Under the pieces are notes generated by a model. It saw nothing but the letters and a program-made list of their open reading frames with translations. It was not told the origin of the DNA and ran no database searches. From contig CAYLVB010000002.1 in the NCBI GenBank assembly GCA_964387075.1, positions 434,001 through 498,000 of the forward strand: DNA of 64,000 nucleotides, written 5' to 3'. Shown piece after piece: positions 25,302 to 35,474 of the stretch. How positions within the stretch are numbered: the stretch's first letter is position 1; each line of letters opens with the position of its first letter. The position numbers and the translations under genes were made by a program. Origin of the DNA: PALSA-968 sp964387075 (GTDB taxonomy: Bacteria > Bacteroidota > Bacteroidia > B-17B0 > Aurantibacillaceae).

Positions 25302-26300
25302 CTACTTTTGTATAGAGAATCGGTTCTTGTTTACCTCGATGCCGTTATCAAGCAGGATGTAATAAATGCCCGAAGGAAGATCAGTCAGGTCTATGGAACG
25401 CTGGTCATTCATGAGTGTTGTATTGATCACTTCCTGTCCAAAAAAGTTCAATATTCTTAAAGCGGCATTTTCAAAATCTTCAGTAGCTTCAATATTTAAT
25501 GACGATGCTGTAGGATTAGGGTAGATCAATACCTGTGATTTTTTATCCGTTCTAACGCTGATCATATCGAATATCTCAAAGGCGCTGTTCTTATCAACCT
25601 GTTTCAATCGATAATAGGATAAGCCGGGATAGGGATTGTAATCCCAGGTAATATAGTTTTGTGTGATGAGGCTGAAGCCGGTTCCGTTCGGGTCTACTTT
25701 TATTACCTCATTGAAATTCTTTCCATCTCTGCTCCGTTCTACCACAAAATGATCATTATTGGTTTCGGTAGCTGTTGCCCATTTCAATTCGATAGTTGAG
25801 TTAGGTGTAACAGCGCCTTTGAAATAGAGAAGTTCAACAGGAACAGGCGTTACACCACCCGAAGTAATGGTTGCCGGGCCGGATACGTCACCCATACCGG
25901 AGGTCCATGCGTTAGCACCGCAGATCTCGATGAGGTTGGAGGTTCCACCTCCGCCTCCGCCAGTAACCGAGCCACCCGTTTGTACATATAACACCGACCC
26001 ACAAGCCAATTTCAGCTTTTTACCACTTTGAAAATGAAGTTCGCCGAAAATATTAATAGCCATAGGTCCTCCACAACCGGTGTAATCAAGTTGGGTAGTA
26101 ATGGTAACGGTACGGAAAGCAGGAATCACGACAGAGTCGCCACAGGTTGGAGTTCTGCCACAAGACCAGGTGCCGGATACTTCCCAATTACCAGTTGCCA
26201 AAGCAACGCAGGTCAAAGACCTTCCGCTAAAAGAAATTAGCAGTAGTGCAATACATAGAACACTTCTTAATGGGGAGATGGTAAGGTTGTAAAATAACAC
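25302..26300 (-). CDS. Secreted T9SS cargo protein, G8-like N-terminal region
   Basis: 332 residues with a signal peptide, starting at GTG 26300 (no ATG is available). The N-terminal part (GNWEVSGTWSCGRTPTCGDS, then VVIPAFRTVTI) resembles the G8-like beta-rich domain common in secreted proteins of the phylum. It holds several cysteines and a GGGGGG run. The second half is the usual cargo tail: VELLYFKGAV, a fibronectin-like region (KWATATETNNDHFVVERSRD), then the type A sorting domain (LIYPNPTASSLNIEA, LPSGIYYILLDNG). It should be exported and anchored by T9SS. No enzyme motif is seen. Confidence 0.85.
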   Translation of the reverse strand: MLFYNLTISPLRSVLCIALLLISFSGRSLTCVALATGNWEVSGTWSCGRTPTCGDSVVIPAFRTVTITTQLDYTGCGGPMAINIFGELHFQSGKKLKLACGSVLYVQTGGSVTGGGGGGTSNLIEICGANAWTSGMGDVSGPATITSGGVTPVPVELLYFKGAVTPNSTIELKWATATETNNDHFVVERSRDGKNFNEVIKVDPNGTGFSLITQNYITWDYNPYPGLSYYRLKQVDKNSAFEIFDMISVRTDKKSQVLIYPNPTASSLNIEATEDFENAALRILNFFGQEVINTTLMNDQRSIDLTDLPSGIYYILLDNGIEVNKNRFSIQK

Positions 26301-26320
26301 GTGCAGAGAGCTAGTTTATT

Positions 26321-26328
26321 CAAAATTA
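26321..26328 (-). promoter_or_regulatory. -7 box for the T9SS cargo gene at 25302
   Basis: Reads TAATTTTG on the minus strand, 20 bases before the GTG start at 26300. Confidence 0.4.
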
Positions 26329-26468
26329 AGAACTTAGAATTAGTTTGCTATGCTATTTCGACAAGAGGCTTATAAATCAAATGAACTGCCTGAAAATGTA
26401 TATGTACAACATTAATGGTAGACAAACAGGTAAGTGAAAGACAGGCAAATGATCAGCAAATTGGAAAT

Positions 26469-29339
26469 TTACTCCACCGCTACTTTTACAGTATATTTTA
26501 TGCCTTCTACAACGAGAGAAAAGAAATATAATCCCTTCCCGATCTTCTCCTGTGGAACAATGTCGATATGGTTCGAATTTTCTTGTGGATAGAAAGAAGT
26601 TGAATGAACCAATTTACCCATAACATCTACCATTTCCAATTCCACAAGGTGATTGTTCTCAAGCCCACTGAAATCAACGGTGAATTGCCCCTGGTTCGGA
26701 TTAGGATAAACCGTGAAGATTATATTCTTACTTTTTTCCATGATAACGGATACGATATGGAAGGTCTCACTCTTCCCGTTGTGGTCGGTTTGTTTTAACC
26801 GGTAGTATGATGTGCCGCCGAGGGGTTGTTCATCAAGAGCATTGTAATGCAGTGCGATCAAACTGTTGCCACCCGGGGCTTTGGAATTTTGCGTGAGGAT
26901 ATCCGTAAACACCTGGCCATCCCTGCTGCGTTGAATGGTAAAGAATTTGTTGTTGTTCTCAGTAGCGGTGTTCCAATCCAAAACAACCTTGTTATTTTCC
27001 GGTTTAGCATTAAAGTCAAGAAGGCTTACCGGGAGACTTGCGCTAATGTAATCCATTGTGCCAATCGTATAGTAGCCGGTATTTCCAAGGTTGGCAGCCG
27101 GTACCGTGATGATGACCCTGTCGCCCGAAACGATGGAACTGGTTCCGGGTACAATAGTAAAAGTAGCGGCGGTCGTGTTCCTTCCCAGTAGTTTATAATA
27201 GGCAGGATTACCACCAGGTACCCCGATCATACCATAGTCACTAAAATCAAAATATATTTGTATGTCGCCGGCATTGGCGCCTACGTCAGTTTTATTGATA
27301 TACCAATCATTTTGCCAGCGCCCTGTAATAGTGGCCGGCAAAAGTGTAAGGGAAACCAATGGCGTGGGGCAGGTCATGCCGCAGGTGATATAATCGCCAT
27401 CGTCCTTGAGAAAATCAGATGCCGTCATTCCAATAATGAAGCCCATTCCTGCAGATTGTCTTGTGTTGGCAACGCTGTCTGTATTGGTTGTTCTTCCAAC
27501 TCCATTTACAAATAAATTGTATCCGCTGGCTACTGTGTACGTACTATTGCTGATGGCAGTAGTATAGTAGGTCGCTTCGTTTGTTTCCAAAAGCGTTCTG
27601 CGCGTGGTGTTCAATGCAGACGAAAAAAGGTGCACTTCAGACATGTTGCCTGTCCATAATTGGTTGGTGGTAGTTGCGTTGTACGGCGAGCCAATGAGAA
27701 ACCCGGTAGCTGTTGAGGCTGTGCCAACCTTGGTATTTTGTGTTGTGCCGTTTAAATATGGGGTAAGCCCGGTGGCGCCTGTTGCAACATTCATTGATAG
27801 AATAGCCTGGGTATTCAGCGTAACCGCAGTATTTGGTGTGTTTGCTGTTACGTCGTTCCAGGCAACTCCATTACCCGAAAAAGTAGCGTAATTTCCGTTG
27901 AAAGCGCCTAGATAACCGAAAGCGTCGCCCGTTGCACTCATGTTGATCAGCCTTTGATAGCCGGCTGATGCTGCGGTTCGCGTGGCTACTGTATTCGCAA
28001 AATAAGGATTGGGAATACTAATGGAAGGCTCACCCATATAATAGTTTGCTCCATCGAGGGTCATCGCCGGAAGCCCTCCCTGCAGGCTGGTGACGCCGGC
28101 ATTTACGATACGGGGCTGATTGGCGGTGACTGCCTGCACAAGATTTCTTCCTCCTCCACTCTGATCATACCAGGTGTCGATGAAGGCGCTGGCAGGCGAA
28201 GCAGGTAAAGCACCCAGGGCCGGCATACCGGTAACATTGAAATACTGGCTTTGGGTCCATTCCAGGAAATTTCTGTCGGTTGCCGAAGGAAGAACGGCAA
28301 AGGTTATAGCCTCGCCAATCCAACCATTCAATGCTGTCACGCCATCCGCCCGCCTCCCTATTTGCATGGGAGAGACAACATCGCCATAATTAGCTGACGA
28401 GGCATTTGCAACAACGTTCGTTCCATTGCAATAAACATTTGTGGTAGTCGCTGCACTACTGGATTGATAGGTCCATACCTGCACGGAGTTAGCAGCGGCA
28501 TTGAATCTTGTTCCCGCAAAATTGGTACCTCCGTTATTGGTAACACCATTTCCAACAAACATGGTATTGTTGCCGGTAGTTACATTATAATAAAAGTCAA
28601 GCGGACAGGGCTGGTTAGTATTACCCCCCGTTCCTGTTTTGTTTATAATACAATTATATGCGCCTGCTATGTCGGCATTCACTTTTGCAACAGCATTAAA
28701 ACAAGCTTGTCTTGGCCCTCCGTTAAATACTGAAAAAGCTGCGGTGGCCAATCTGGTTGTGCCGTTAAAATAAATAGCGGGTACCCCGTTCACACGCTCA
28801 ACAACTCCGGCATTAACTATGCGCGGTTGGTTAGCTGCTGTGGCTTGTGTAGCATCCCTGCCCCCAACAGCGCTTTGGTTATACCAGGTAACGACAAAAC
28901 CACTGCTTGCGCCCACAAATGTTTTAAGTGCTGTGGTATCAAGATCGCCTGCAGTTGTAAAGCCGATATTCTGTGTAGTGTTATCACTGCTTCTGCGCAC
29001 ATTCATACAATTTCCCGCATAGGTGCAGCGTAAACGTCTCACACTATAACAAGCTTCTGCAGCGGAACTGATAGCGCTGAGGGGGTTTGAAGCCACCACA
29101 AATTCTGTCAGGGTGGTAGTATTCAGGTCGCCGCAGGAAGTAAAGGCGATGTCGGTGGTTGCGTTATCGCAGGTACGCCTGATCTTAATGGAATTGCCGG
29201 CGTATGAGGGAACCACTTTGCGTAGTCCATAACTTGCGGCCGAACCGTATGCGGTCTGAGCTTCTGTTCGTAGGGCAAAAAAAGTTAGAACGGCCAGTAA
29301 CCCAAAAAAGAAATTGTAATTTTTATTCATACGACCCAT
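26469..29339 (-). CDS. Large secreted T9SS cargo protein with repeated arabinofuranosidase-B/lectin-like modules
   Basis: 956 residues with a signal peptide ending near LRTEAQT. Two or three copies of a module follow: AYGLRKVVPSYAGNSIKIRR and CYSVRRLRCTYAGNCMNVRR near the N-terminus; WYNQSAVGGRDATQATAANQ and WYDQSGGGRNLVQAVTANQ further on, each leading into a PRIVNAGV stretch and a concanavalin-like region. They resemble the catalytic domain of alpha-L-arabinofuranosidase B, but I cannot say the active site is kept. The tail has the fibronectin-like stretch and sorting domain (FTVYPNPNQGQFTVDF to the end). The start may be 29339 or the ATG three codons in. Probably an adhesin or glycan binder. 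Confidence 0.85.
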   Translation of the reverse strand: MGRMNKNYNFFFGLLAVLTFFALRTEAQTAYGSAASYGLRKVVPSYAGNSIKIRRTCDNATTDIAFTSCGDLNTTTLTEFVVASNPLSAISSAAEACYSVRRLRCTYAGNCMNVRRSSDNTTQNIGFTTAGDLDTTALKTFVGASSGFVVTWYNQSAVGGRDATQATAANQPRIVNAGVVERVNGVPAIYFNGTTRLATAAFSVFNGGPRQACFNAVAKVNADIAGAYNCIINKTGTGGNTNQPCPLDFYYNVTTGNNTMFVGNGVTNNGGTNFAGTRFNAAANSVQVWTYQSSSAATTTNVYCNGTNVVANASSANYGDVVSPMQIGRRADGVTALNGWIGEAITFAVLPSATDRNFLEWTQSQYFNVTGMPALGALPASPASAFIDTWYDQSGGGRNLVQAVTANQPRIVNAGVTSLQGGLPAMTLDGANYYMGEPSISIPNPYFANTVATRTAASAGYQRLINMSATGDAFGYLGAFNGNYATFSGNGVAWNDVTANTPNTAVTLNTQAILSMNVATGATGLTPYLNGTTQNTKVGTASTATGFLIGSPYNATTTNQLWTGNMSEVHLFSSALNTTRRTLLETNEATYYTTAISNSTYTVASGYNLFVNGVGRTTNTDSVANTRQSAGMGFIIGMTASDFLKDDGDYITCGMTCPTPLVSLTLLPATITGRWQNDWYINKTDVGANAGDIQIYFDFSDYGMIGVPGGNPAYYKLLGRNTTAATFTIVPGTSSIVSGDRVIITVPAANLGNTGYYTIGTMDYISASLPVSLLDFNAKPENNKVVLDWNTATENNNKFFTIQRSRDGQVFTDILTQNSKAPGGNSLIALHYNALDEQPLGGTSYYRLKQTDHNGKSETFHIVSVIMEKSKNIIFTVYPNPNQGQFTVDFSGLENNHLVELEMVDVMGKLVHSTSFYPQENSNHIDIVPQEKIGKGLYFFSLVVEGIKYTVKVAVE

Positions 29340-29702
29340 TTAATGTTTAAGAATGCTAACCAAAAAATACCACCCTAATAAACAAGCAGAATACATATTT
29401 TTCGCCCAAAGGGAAGCGTTTCACGTTAATTCTCTTGTGCAAATAGGTAAGGCCTAACAAATAAATTTAACAAAGGTTGGCACGAACAGCTATTATATTT
29501 CGTTAAAAAGCTAATTAGATACTATAAAATGCGTAAAAAATAAGACCAATGTATTTGTATAACATCATTTTAGGCTGAGAAATACGAACTTTCGAGTTAT
29601 TTATTAAATAATTGATTTACAAATAAATACATTTATTCAGGCGTCCAAAAAGGTTCGGGTAAATTAAGTAATTTTCAACCTCTTTAAAGTGAAATAACCA
29701 AA
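29340..29702. other. 363-bp AT-rich intergenic region between divergent T9SS cargo and sucA
   Basis: Divergent spacer with no ORF or repeat I can support. It must hold promoters for both flanking genes. The best candidate for sucA is TAATTTTC at 29669-29676 (one mismatch to TAnnTTTG), with no clear -33. Confidence 0.5.
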
Positions 29703-32432
29703 ATGGATAAATTCTCCTATATCGGTACCGGTGATGTGAGCGCGATAGATGACCTGTTTCAGAATTATTTGCGCGATCCAAATTCAGTTGACGCCAGCTG
29801 GCGCGATTTTTTCAAAGGCTTTGAGTTCGCCCGTACCTCTTACAACGGGGAGGGCGCCGTTATCCCCGACAACATCGCTAAAGAATTTAAAGTGATCACG
29901 CTTATAAACGGCTACCGCCAGCGTGGGCACCTCTTCACGCAAACAAACCCGGTGCGCGAGCGCCGTACTTACAAACCCACACTGGATATCGGGAATTTCG
30001 GACTCACGGAAAAAGACCTCGATACAGTTTTCCAGGCGGGTAACGAAATAGGCATTGGCCCCGCGAAACTAAAAGATATTTTAGCCCACCTTAAACAAAC
30101 CTATTGCGGAAGCATTGGCGTTGAATACACCTTTATGCGCGAGCCGCAGGTGCTTAAATGGCTGCAGGAGCGTATGGAAAAGTCGCGCAACACACCGGCT
30201 TTTACACCGGAAGAAAAAAGAACCATCCTCGAAAAACTGACCCATGCGGTGGTCTTCGAAAATTACCTCGCCACTAAGTTCGTGGGACAAAAACGATTTT
30301 CCCTGGAAGGTGGCGAAGCGCTGATCCCCGCCATTCATGAATTAATGGAGTACGGCGTGGAGACCGGCGTGGAAGATTTTGTGATAGGCATGCCGCATCG
30401 AGGAAGGCTCAACGTGCTCACCAACATCATGCACAAGACCTACAAAGATGTGTTCACCGAATTTGAAGGAAGGCCCAGCGAGGATTCTCTATTTGATGGC
30501 GATGTGAAATATCACATGGGTTATTCCTCCGACCAGGTACGCGATGGCGGGAAAAAAGTGCACATCAGTTTAACGCCAAATCCATCGCACTTAGAAACGG
30601 TAAACCCTGTTGTGGAAGGGATCACCCGCGCCAAAATGGATAACCTGCACAATGGTGATCCTGCAAAAGTTTGTCCCATCCTGATGCACGGCGACGCGGC
30701 CATTGCCGGGCAGGGTATCGTGTATGAAGTGATTCAAATGAGCCAGCTCGACGCTTACAAGACCGGCGGCACCATCCATTTCATAGTAAACAACCAGGTT
30801 GGGTTCACCACCAATTTCATCGACGCGCGTTCTTCAACCTACTGCACCGACGTAGCAAAAGTCACCTTGTCACCTGTGTTCCATGTGAACGGCGACGATA
30901 TCGAAGCGGTTGTTTTCGTATCGAAGCTCGCTATGGAATTCCGTCAAACTTTTCACCGCGATGTTTTCGTTGATATTTTGTGTTATAGAAAATATGGGCA
31001 TAACGAAGGGGATGAGCCACGCTTCACGCAGCCTCTTTTATACAAGGCGATCGCTTCTCACCCAAACCCGAAGGATATTTACGTAAAAAAACTGCAGGCA
31101 GAGAATTCTCCGCTCGCTGAAGAAGCCAAACAGATCGAGGCAGCTTTCAAAGCGGAACTGGATTCTAATTTAGATGAAGCCAAAAAAGTAGAGAAGGCAA
31201 AAGTAACTTCTTTCCTCGAAGGAAACTGGAAAGGCGTGAAAATGGCCACAGATAAAGATTTCGAAGATTCGCCGGATACCGCTGTAAGCGAAAAAGTATT
31301 TTTGGACCTCGCTAAAAAAACAACGGAGCTGCCTGTAAAAGACAAGAAATTCTTCAACAAGATCCAGAAAGTGTTTGAGGACCGCAAAGCCATGATCGCC
31401 AATGATAATTACGATTGGGCGATGGGCGAACTGATGGGATATGCAACTTTAATGAGCGAAGGACATCATGTGCGCTTTAGCGGGCAGGATGTGGAACGGG
31501 GAACCTTCTCGCATCGTCACGCTGTGGTAAAGGTGGAAGATAGCGAAGAAGAATATATTCCCCTGAACAATACCGGTACCAAAGGTGAGTTGCGAATTTA
31601 TAACTCGCACTTAAGTGAATATGGCGTGCTTGGATTTGAATACGGTTACGCATTTGCATCGCCCAACATTTTAACCATTTGGGAAGCGCAGTTCGGAGAT
31701 TTTTTCAACGGGGCGCAGATCATCATTGATCAATATCTCTGCTCGGCCGAGTACAAATGGCGCCGCATGAACGGCCTCGTTCTGTTGTTGCCCCATGGTT
31801 ACGAAGGACAAGGCCCCGAACATTCCTCGGCGCGGATGGAACGTTTCCTGCAATTATGTGCTGAAAACAATATGCAGATCATCAACGCTACAACTCCTGC
31901 GCAGCAATTCCACGCTTTGCGCCGCCAGTTGAAACGTGATTTCCGCAAGCCGCTCATCTGTTTCACGCCGAAAAAATTATTGCGTTACCCGGCCTGCGTA
32001 AGTAAGCTCAAAGATTTCACAAAAGATAAATTCCACGAGGTGATCGATGATGCTGCGGTCGACGCGAAAACCGTAAAGCGCCTGGCATTCTGCAGCGGTA
32101 AGATCTATTACGATCTCATCGAACGCCGCGAGAAAGAAGGAAACTACGACATCGCCTTTGTGCGTATCGAACAATTGTATCCATTCCCGCACAAACAGGT
32201 TGACGCGATCCTCAAAAAATACAGCAAAGCGAAAGACCTGTTCTGGATCCAGGAAGAATCAGAGAACGCGGGGGCGTGGAGGCATATTGAGCATACACTG
32301 AAAAGCTTAGATCTGAAATATATCGGTCGTGGCGAAATGGCAAGTCCTGCAACCGGTTTCGCCAAGCGTCACGCCGCAGAACTGGAGGAGATATTAACGA
32401 AGGTTTTTTCTAAAGTACTAACTACAAAATAA
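29703..32432 (+). CDS. sucA: 2-oxoglutarate dehydrogenase E1 component
   Basis: Thiamine-dependent decarboxylase of the TCA cycle, 909 residues. The N-terminus SYIGTGDVSAIDDLFQNYLR is the E1o peripheral-subunit region, FVIGMPHRGRLNVLTNIMHK and HGDAAIAGQGIVYEVIQMS (TPP/Mg binding) follow, then HNEGDEPRFTQPLLY and the C-terminal transketolase part (LPHGYEGQGPEHSSARMERF). A helical insert at about 465-590, rich in K and E, is longer than in E. coli. sucB follows 5 bases later, so both are one operon. E3 is not in the window. Confidence 0.96.
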   Translation: MDKFSYIGTGDVSAIDDLFQNYLRDPNSVDASWRDFFKGFEFARTSYNGEGAVIPDNIAKEFKVITLINGYRQRGHLFTQTNPVRERRTYKPTLDIGNFGLTEKDLDTVFQAGNEIGIGPAKLKDILAHLKQTYCGSIGVEYTFMREPQVLKWLQERMEKSRNTPAFTPEEKRTILEKLTHAVVFENYLATKFVGQKRFSLEGGEALIPAIHELMEYGVETGVEDFVIGMPHRGRLNVLTNIMHKTYKDVFTEFEGRPSEDSLFDGDVKYHMGYSSDQVRDGGKKVHISLTPNPSHLETVNPVVEGITRAKMDNLHNGDPAKVCPILMHGDAAIAGQGIVYEVIQMSQLDAYKTGGTIHFIVNNQVGFTTNFIDARSSTYCTDVAKVTLSPVFHVNGDDIEAVVFVSKLAMEFRQTFHRDVFVDILCYRKYGHNEGDEPRFTQPLLYKAIASHPNPKDIYVKKLQAENSPLAEEAKQIEAAFKAELDSNLDEAKKVEKAKVTSFLEGNWKGVKMATDKDFEDSPDTAVSEKVFLDLAKKTTELPVKDKKFFNKIQKVFEDRKAMIANDNYDWAMGELMGYATLMSEGHHVRFSGQDVERGTFSHRHAVVKVEDSEEEYIPLNNTGTKGELRIYNSHLSEYGVLGFEYGYAFASPNILTIWEAQFGDFFNGAQIIIDQYLCSAEYKWRRMNGLVLLLPHGYEGQGPEHSSARMERFLQLCAENNMQIINATTPAQQFHALRRQLKRDFRKPLICFTPKKLLRYPACVSKLKDFTKDKFHEVIDDAAVDAKTVKRLAFCSGKIYYDLIERREKEGNYDIAFVRIEQLYPFPHKQVDAILKKYSKAKDLFWIQEESENAGAWRHIEHTLKSLDLKYIGRGEMASPATGFAKRHAAELEEILTKVFSKVLTTK

Positions 32433-32437
32433 GTATT

Positions 32438-33691
32438 ATGGCTATTGTAGAATTAAAAATTCCAAGTCCCGGCGAATCCATCACCGAAGTAACCATTGCC
32501 CGATGGTTAAAACAAACCGGCGACGTGGTTGAAAAGGACGAACCCCTTGCCGAGATCGATTCGGATAAAGCAACCTTAACCCTTAACGCGGAGGACAGCG
32601 GCAAGATAGAGGTACTGGTTGGCGAGGGAGAAACTGTAAAGGTCGGGCAGATCGTAGTGAAAATTGACAACTCTTTTAAACCGGAAGCGAAAGCCGCGAA
32701 ACCTGAAGTAAAGCAGGAGGCGAAAGCTGAGGTGAAGCAGGAGAAAAAAGCTGAGGTGCATACCGAAAAAAAGGAAACCACATACGCCAGCGGAACTCCA
32801 AGTCCTGCCGCGGGCAAGATCATGGCCGAGAATGGTGTGAAGTCCGCCCAGGTGAATGGTTCGGGTAAGGACGGTCGTATTACCAAGCAGGATGTCCTTG
32901 CAGCGCTTTCAAGCGGAATTCCAAAAGTGCAGGAAGTTTTGTCCAACTCCTGGAAAGGAGGAAGAGACAAAGACAAACAAAAAATGACGGCTCTTCGTAA
33001 AACCGTGGCCAAGCGTTTGGTGGCTGTGAAGAACGAAACAGCTATGCTCACTACTTTTAACGAAGTGGATATGAGCGCTATTTATGCACTGCGCGCTAAA
33101 TACAAGGATAAGTTCAAAGAAGTGTACGGAAGTAATATAGGCTTCATGAGCTTTTTCACTAAAGCGGTTTGCGAAGCTTTGTATCATTATCCCGCAGTGA
33201 ACGGAATGATCGATGGTGAAGAACTGATCTATCATAAATACTGCGATATAGGAATTGCCGTAAGCGCTCCTAAAGGATTAATGGTGCCTGTGCTACGTAA
33301 CGCGGAATTGATGAGCCTGGCCGATATCGAATCGGGAATTAAGAATCTTGCTATAAAGGCGCGCGACGGAAAACTGTCCATTGAAGAAATGATGGGTGGA
33401 ACATTTACCATCACCAATGGAGGCGTGTTCGGTTCTATGATGAGTACACCGATCATTAACCCTCCGCAGAGCGCTATTTTAGGAATGCACAACGTAGTTG
33501 AGCGTCCCATGGCTGTTAACGGAAAAGTTGAGATACGCCCCATGATGTACGTGGCATTAAGTTACGATCACCGCATTATCGACGGACGTGAAAGCGTTGG
33601 CTTCCTGGTGAAAGTGAAAGAAATGCTGGAGAACCCCAGCCGCATGCTCTTTGGAGGTAAACAGCCTGAGGAAGTTTTGCTCGGACTGTAA
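32438..33691 (+). CDS. sucB: Dihydrolipoyllysine-residue succinyltransferase (E2)
   Basis: E2 core of the 2-oxoglutarate dehydrogenase complex, 417 residues. One lipoyl domain (residues 1-80) with the lipoylated lysine in EIDSDKATLT, an Ala/Lys/Glu-rich linker (about 85-115), the E3/E1-binding domain (SPAAGKIMAENGV...GRITKQDVLAAL), and the acetyltransferase domain ending in ALSYDHRIIDGRE with the catalytic histidine. It directly follows sucA on the same strand. Standard in all respects. Confidence 0.96.
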   Translation: MAIVELKIPSPGESITEVTIARWLKQTGDVVEKDEPLAEIDSDKATLTLNAEDSGKIEVLVGEGETVKVGQIVVKIDNSFKPEAKAAKPEVKQEAKAEVKQEKKAEVHTEKKETTYASGTPSPAAGKIMAENGVKSAQVNGSGKDGRITKQDVLAALSSGIPKVQEVLSNSWKGGRDKDKQKMTALRKTVAKRLVAVKNETAMLTTFNEVDMSAIYALRAKYKDKFKEVYGSNIGFMSFFTKAVCEALYHYPAVNGMIDGEELIYHKYCDIGIAVSAPKGLMVPVLRNAELMSLADIESGIKNLAIKARDGKLSIEEMMGGTFTITNGGVFGSMMSTPIINPPQSAILGMHNVVERPMAVNGKVEIRPMMYVALSYDHRIIDGRESVGFLVKVKEMLENPSRMLFGGKQPEEVLLGL

Positions 33692-33720
33692 CATTTAACC
33701 TGTTTTGACGTTTACCTTGT

Positions 33721-34962
33721 ATGAAAGCTTTACATCAAATAGCTTTTGCTCTTGGTTTTGTCTTTCCCGGACTTTTTTTTGGTCAAACACAAAAAAAAGC
33801 GGATACGGTTTATTGTGATTGTAAGTTTGCACGCACCATTAAGATCAGCGGTTCGGGTAAGATCGGACCTACCATAGCTCCTCCCGGTCCGGGCGAGGTA
33901 ATAGAAAAGGCCATTACACGCATAAAAACTCCTTACGCTTTTGAAAAGGAGCATCACAGCGCCTGGTACAGGCTGGAGTTCAACACCCAGGGAGCATTTG
34001 CCTTCGATCTGCTGCCGCAGGATCCGGAAGATGATTACGATTTCATGCTCTTCAAGGCCGGTAAGAATGATTTTTGCGACAGCCTGGAGAAAAATAAACT
34101 TAAGCCTGTGAGAGCAAATATCTCCAGGGATAAGACCGAATTGAAGGGAAAGACCGGCCTGAGTTTAAAAGCAAAGAAAGAAATGGTGAAGGAGGGTGTG
34201 AACGATGCTTATTGCAAGGCGATACCGGTCTCCAAAGGAGAGTTCTATTACCTCGTAGTGGATAATGTGTACGAAAATGGATCCGGCCACACGATCAGTT
34301 TCTTCTTCGAACAAAAAGTGGAAATTAAGGGGGAAGTGAGAGACGAAGCCAATCGCCCGCTCATTACAGATGTAACCCTGACCGATACAAAAGGCGAAAC
34401 GCTTTCCCAGACAAGGACTGACGCTCGCTCGGGCGCATATACCTTGCCCGCCATGCTTAAAAGAGGAACCTTTTATACGATCAATTATTACAGTGATAGT
34501 TCTTTCGTTTTCTCCAAAACGGTTTCTCTTAAAGACAGTCTTGAATTGAAGGATATCAAAGTGATGTTGCCTAAGCTTAAAAAAGGGAAAAAATATACAC
34601 TGGGGGCGATAAACTTTTACGGTAACCAGGCGGAATATTTACCGCGCGCGATATCTTCTATTGAGAACCTGTACAAACTCCTGGACAGAAATAAGAAACT
34701 TAAGATCCTGATCGAAGGGCATATTAATTGTGCAGACCTGGCATTTAGAGCCAAAGGAAAGGTTCCTAAAGATTACGATCCGGACGGTTTGTCGTTGAGA
34801 AGGGCAGATAAAATAAAGGTCTATCTCGTAAAAAAGGGAATTGATGTAGCTCGTTTGGAGACTATCGGGAAGGGATGTACAGAAATGTTATTTCCGAGCA
34901 CTATCGATGATGATGAGATGGAACAAAACCGCCGCGTGGAAGTGAAAGTTCTCGAATTTTAA
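33721..34962 (+). CDS. OmpA family protein with signal peptide
   Basis: 413 residues. Signal peptide (IAFALGFVFPGLFFGQ), then a beta-rich N-terminal domain with a DFMLFKAG motif, a carboxypeptidase regulatory-like domain (VEIKGEVRDEANRPLITDVT), and a C-terminal OmpA peptidoglycan-binding domain (KILIEGHIN, LSLRRADKIKVYLVKKGI, QNRRVEVKVLEF). It should sit in the periplasm bound to the wall. It follows sucB by 29 bases and precedes a secreted YciI gene. The function beyond wall binding is unknown. Confidence 0.82.
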   Translation: MKALHQIAFALGFVFPGLFFGQTQKKADTVYCDCKFARTIKISGSGKIGPTIAPPGPGEVIEKAITRIKTPYAFEKEHHSAWYRLEFNTQGAFAFDLLPQDPEDDYDFMLFKAGKNDFCDSLEKNKLKPVRANISRDKTELKGKTGLSLKAKKEMVKEGVNDAYCKAIPVSKGEFYYLVVDNVYENGSGHTISFFFEQKVEIKGEVRDEANRPLITDVTLTDTKGETLSQTRTDARSGAYTLPAMLKRGTFYTINYYSDSSFVFSKTVSLKDSLELKDIKVMLPKLKKGKKYTLGAINFYGNQAEYLPRAISSIENLYKLLDRNKKLKILIEGHINCADLAFRAKGKVPKDYDPDGLSLRRADKIKVYLVKKGIDVARLETIGKGCTEMLFPSTIDDDEMEQNRRVEVKVLEF

Positions 34963-34988
34963 CTAGTTTTACCCAAATTAATTTTCTC

Positions 34989-35474
34989 ATGAAAAACATT
35001 CTTGCCATCATTCTTGTATTGTGTTGTTCGGTAGTTTTGGCGCAGGGCAGGAAAAAACCGGTGAAACAGGCTCCGATAAAACCAAAGAACAAGATCGATA
35101 CTCTAATGATCAAGCGCACAGGCGCCGACCCTTATGGAATGCATAAATACGTGATGTGTTTTTTAAAGACCGGCCCGAACAAAACACTGAGCCAGGATTC
35201 AACCAAAAAGATCCTGATGGGTCATATGAAGAATATGGAAGCGCTCTCTAACCAGGGAAAACTGGTTTTAGCCGGTCCATTCACCGATCGCACCGAGTGG
35301 GAAGGGATCTTTATTTTTAATTGCACGACCGTTGAAGAAGCACAAAAATGGGTGGACACGGATCCCGGGGTGCGATCAGGCTTGTTCAGTGCTGAATTGC
35401 ATACCTGGTACGGTACCGCCGTATTGATGGATGTTCCTTTGTTGCATACAAAAGTACAGGCCAAAACCTTCTGA
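34989..35474 (+). CDS. Secreted YciI-like protein
   Basis: 161 residues: a signal peptide (MKNILAIILVLCCSVVLAQG), a short basic linker (GRKKPVKQAPIKPKNK), then a YciI-like ferredoxin-fold domain (MHKYVMCFLKTGPNKTL, LSNQGKLVLAGPFTDRTEWEGIFIF, VDTDPGVRSGLFSAELHTW). Most YciI proteins are cytosolic; the signal peptide makes this an exported version. The stop overlaps the next start by one base (TGATG). Function unknown. Confidence 0.8.
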   Translation: MKNILAIILVLCCSVVLAQGRKKPVKQAPIKPKNKIDTLMIKRTGADPYGMHKYVMCFLKTGPNKTLSQDSTKKILMGHMKNMEALSNQGKLVLAGPFTDRTEWEGIFIFNCTTVEEAQKWVDTDPGVRSGLFSAELHTWYGTAVLMDVPLLHTKVQAKTF

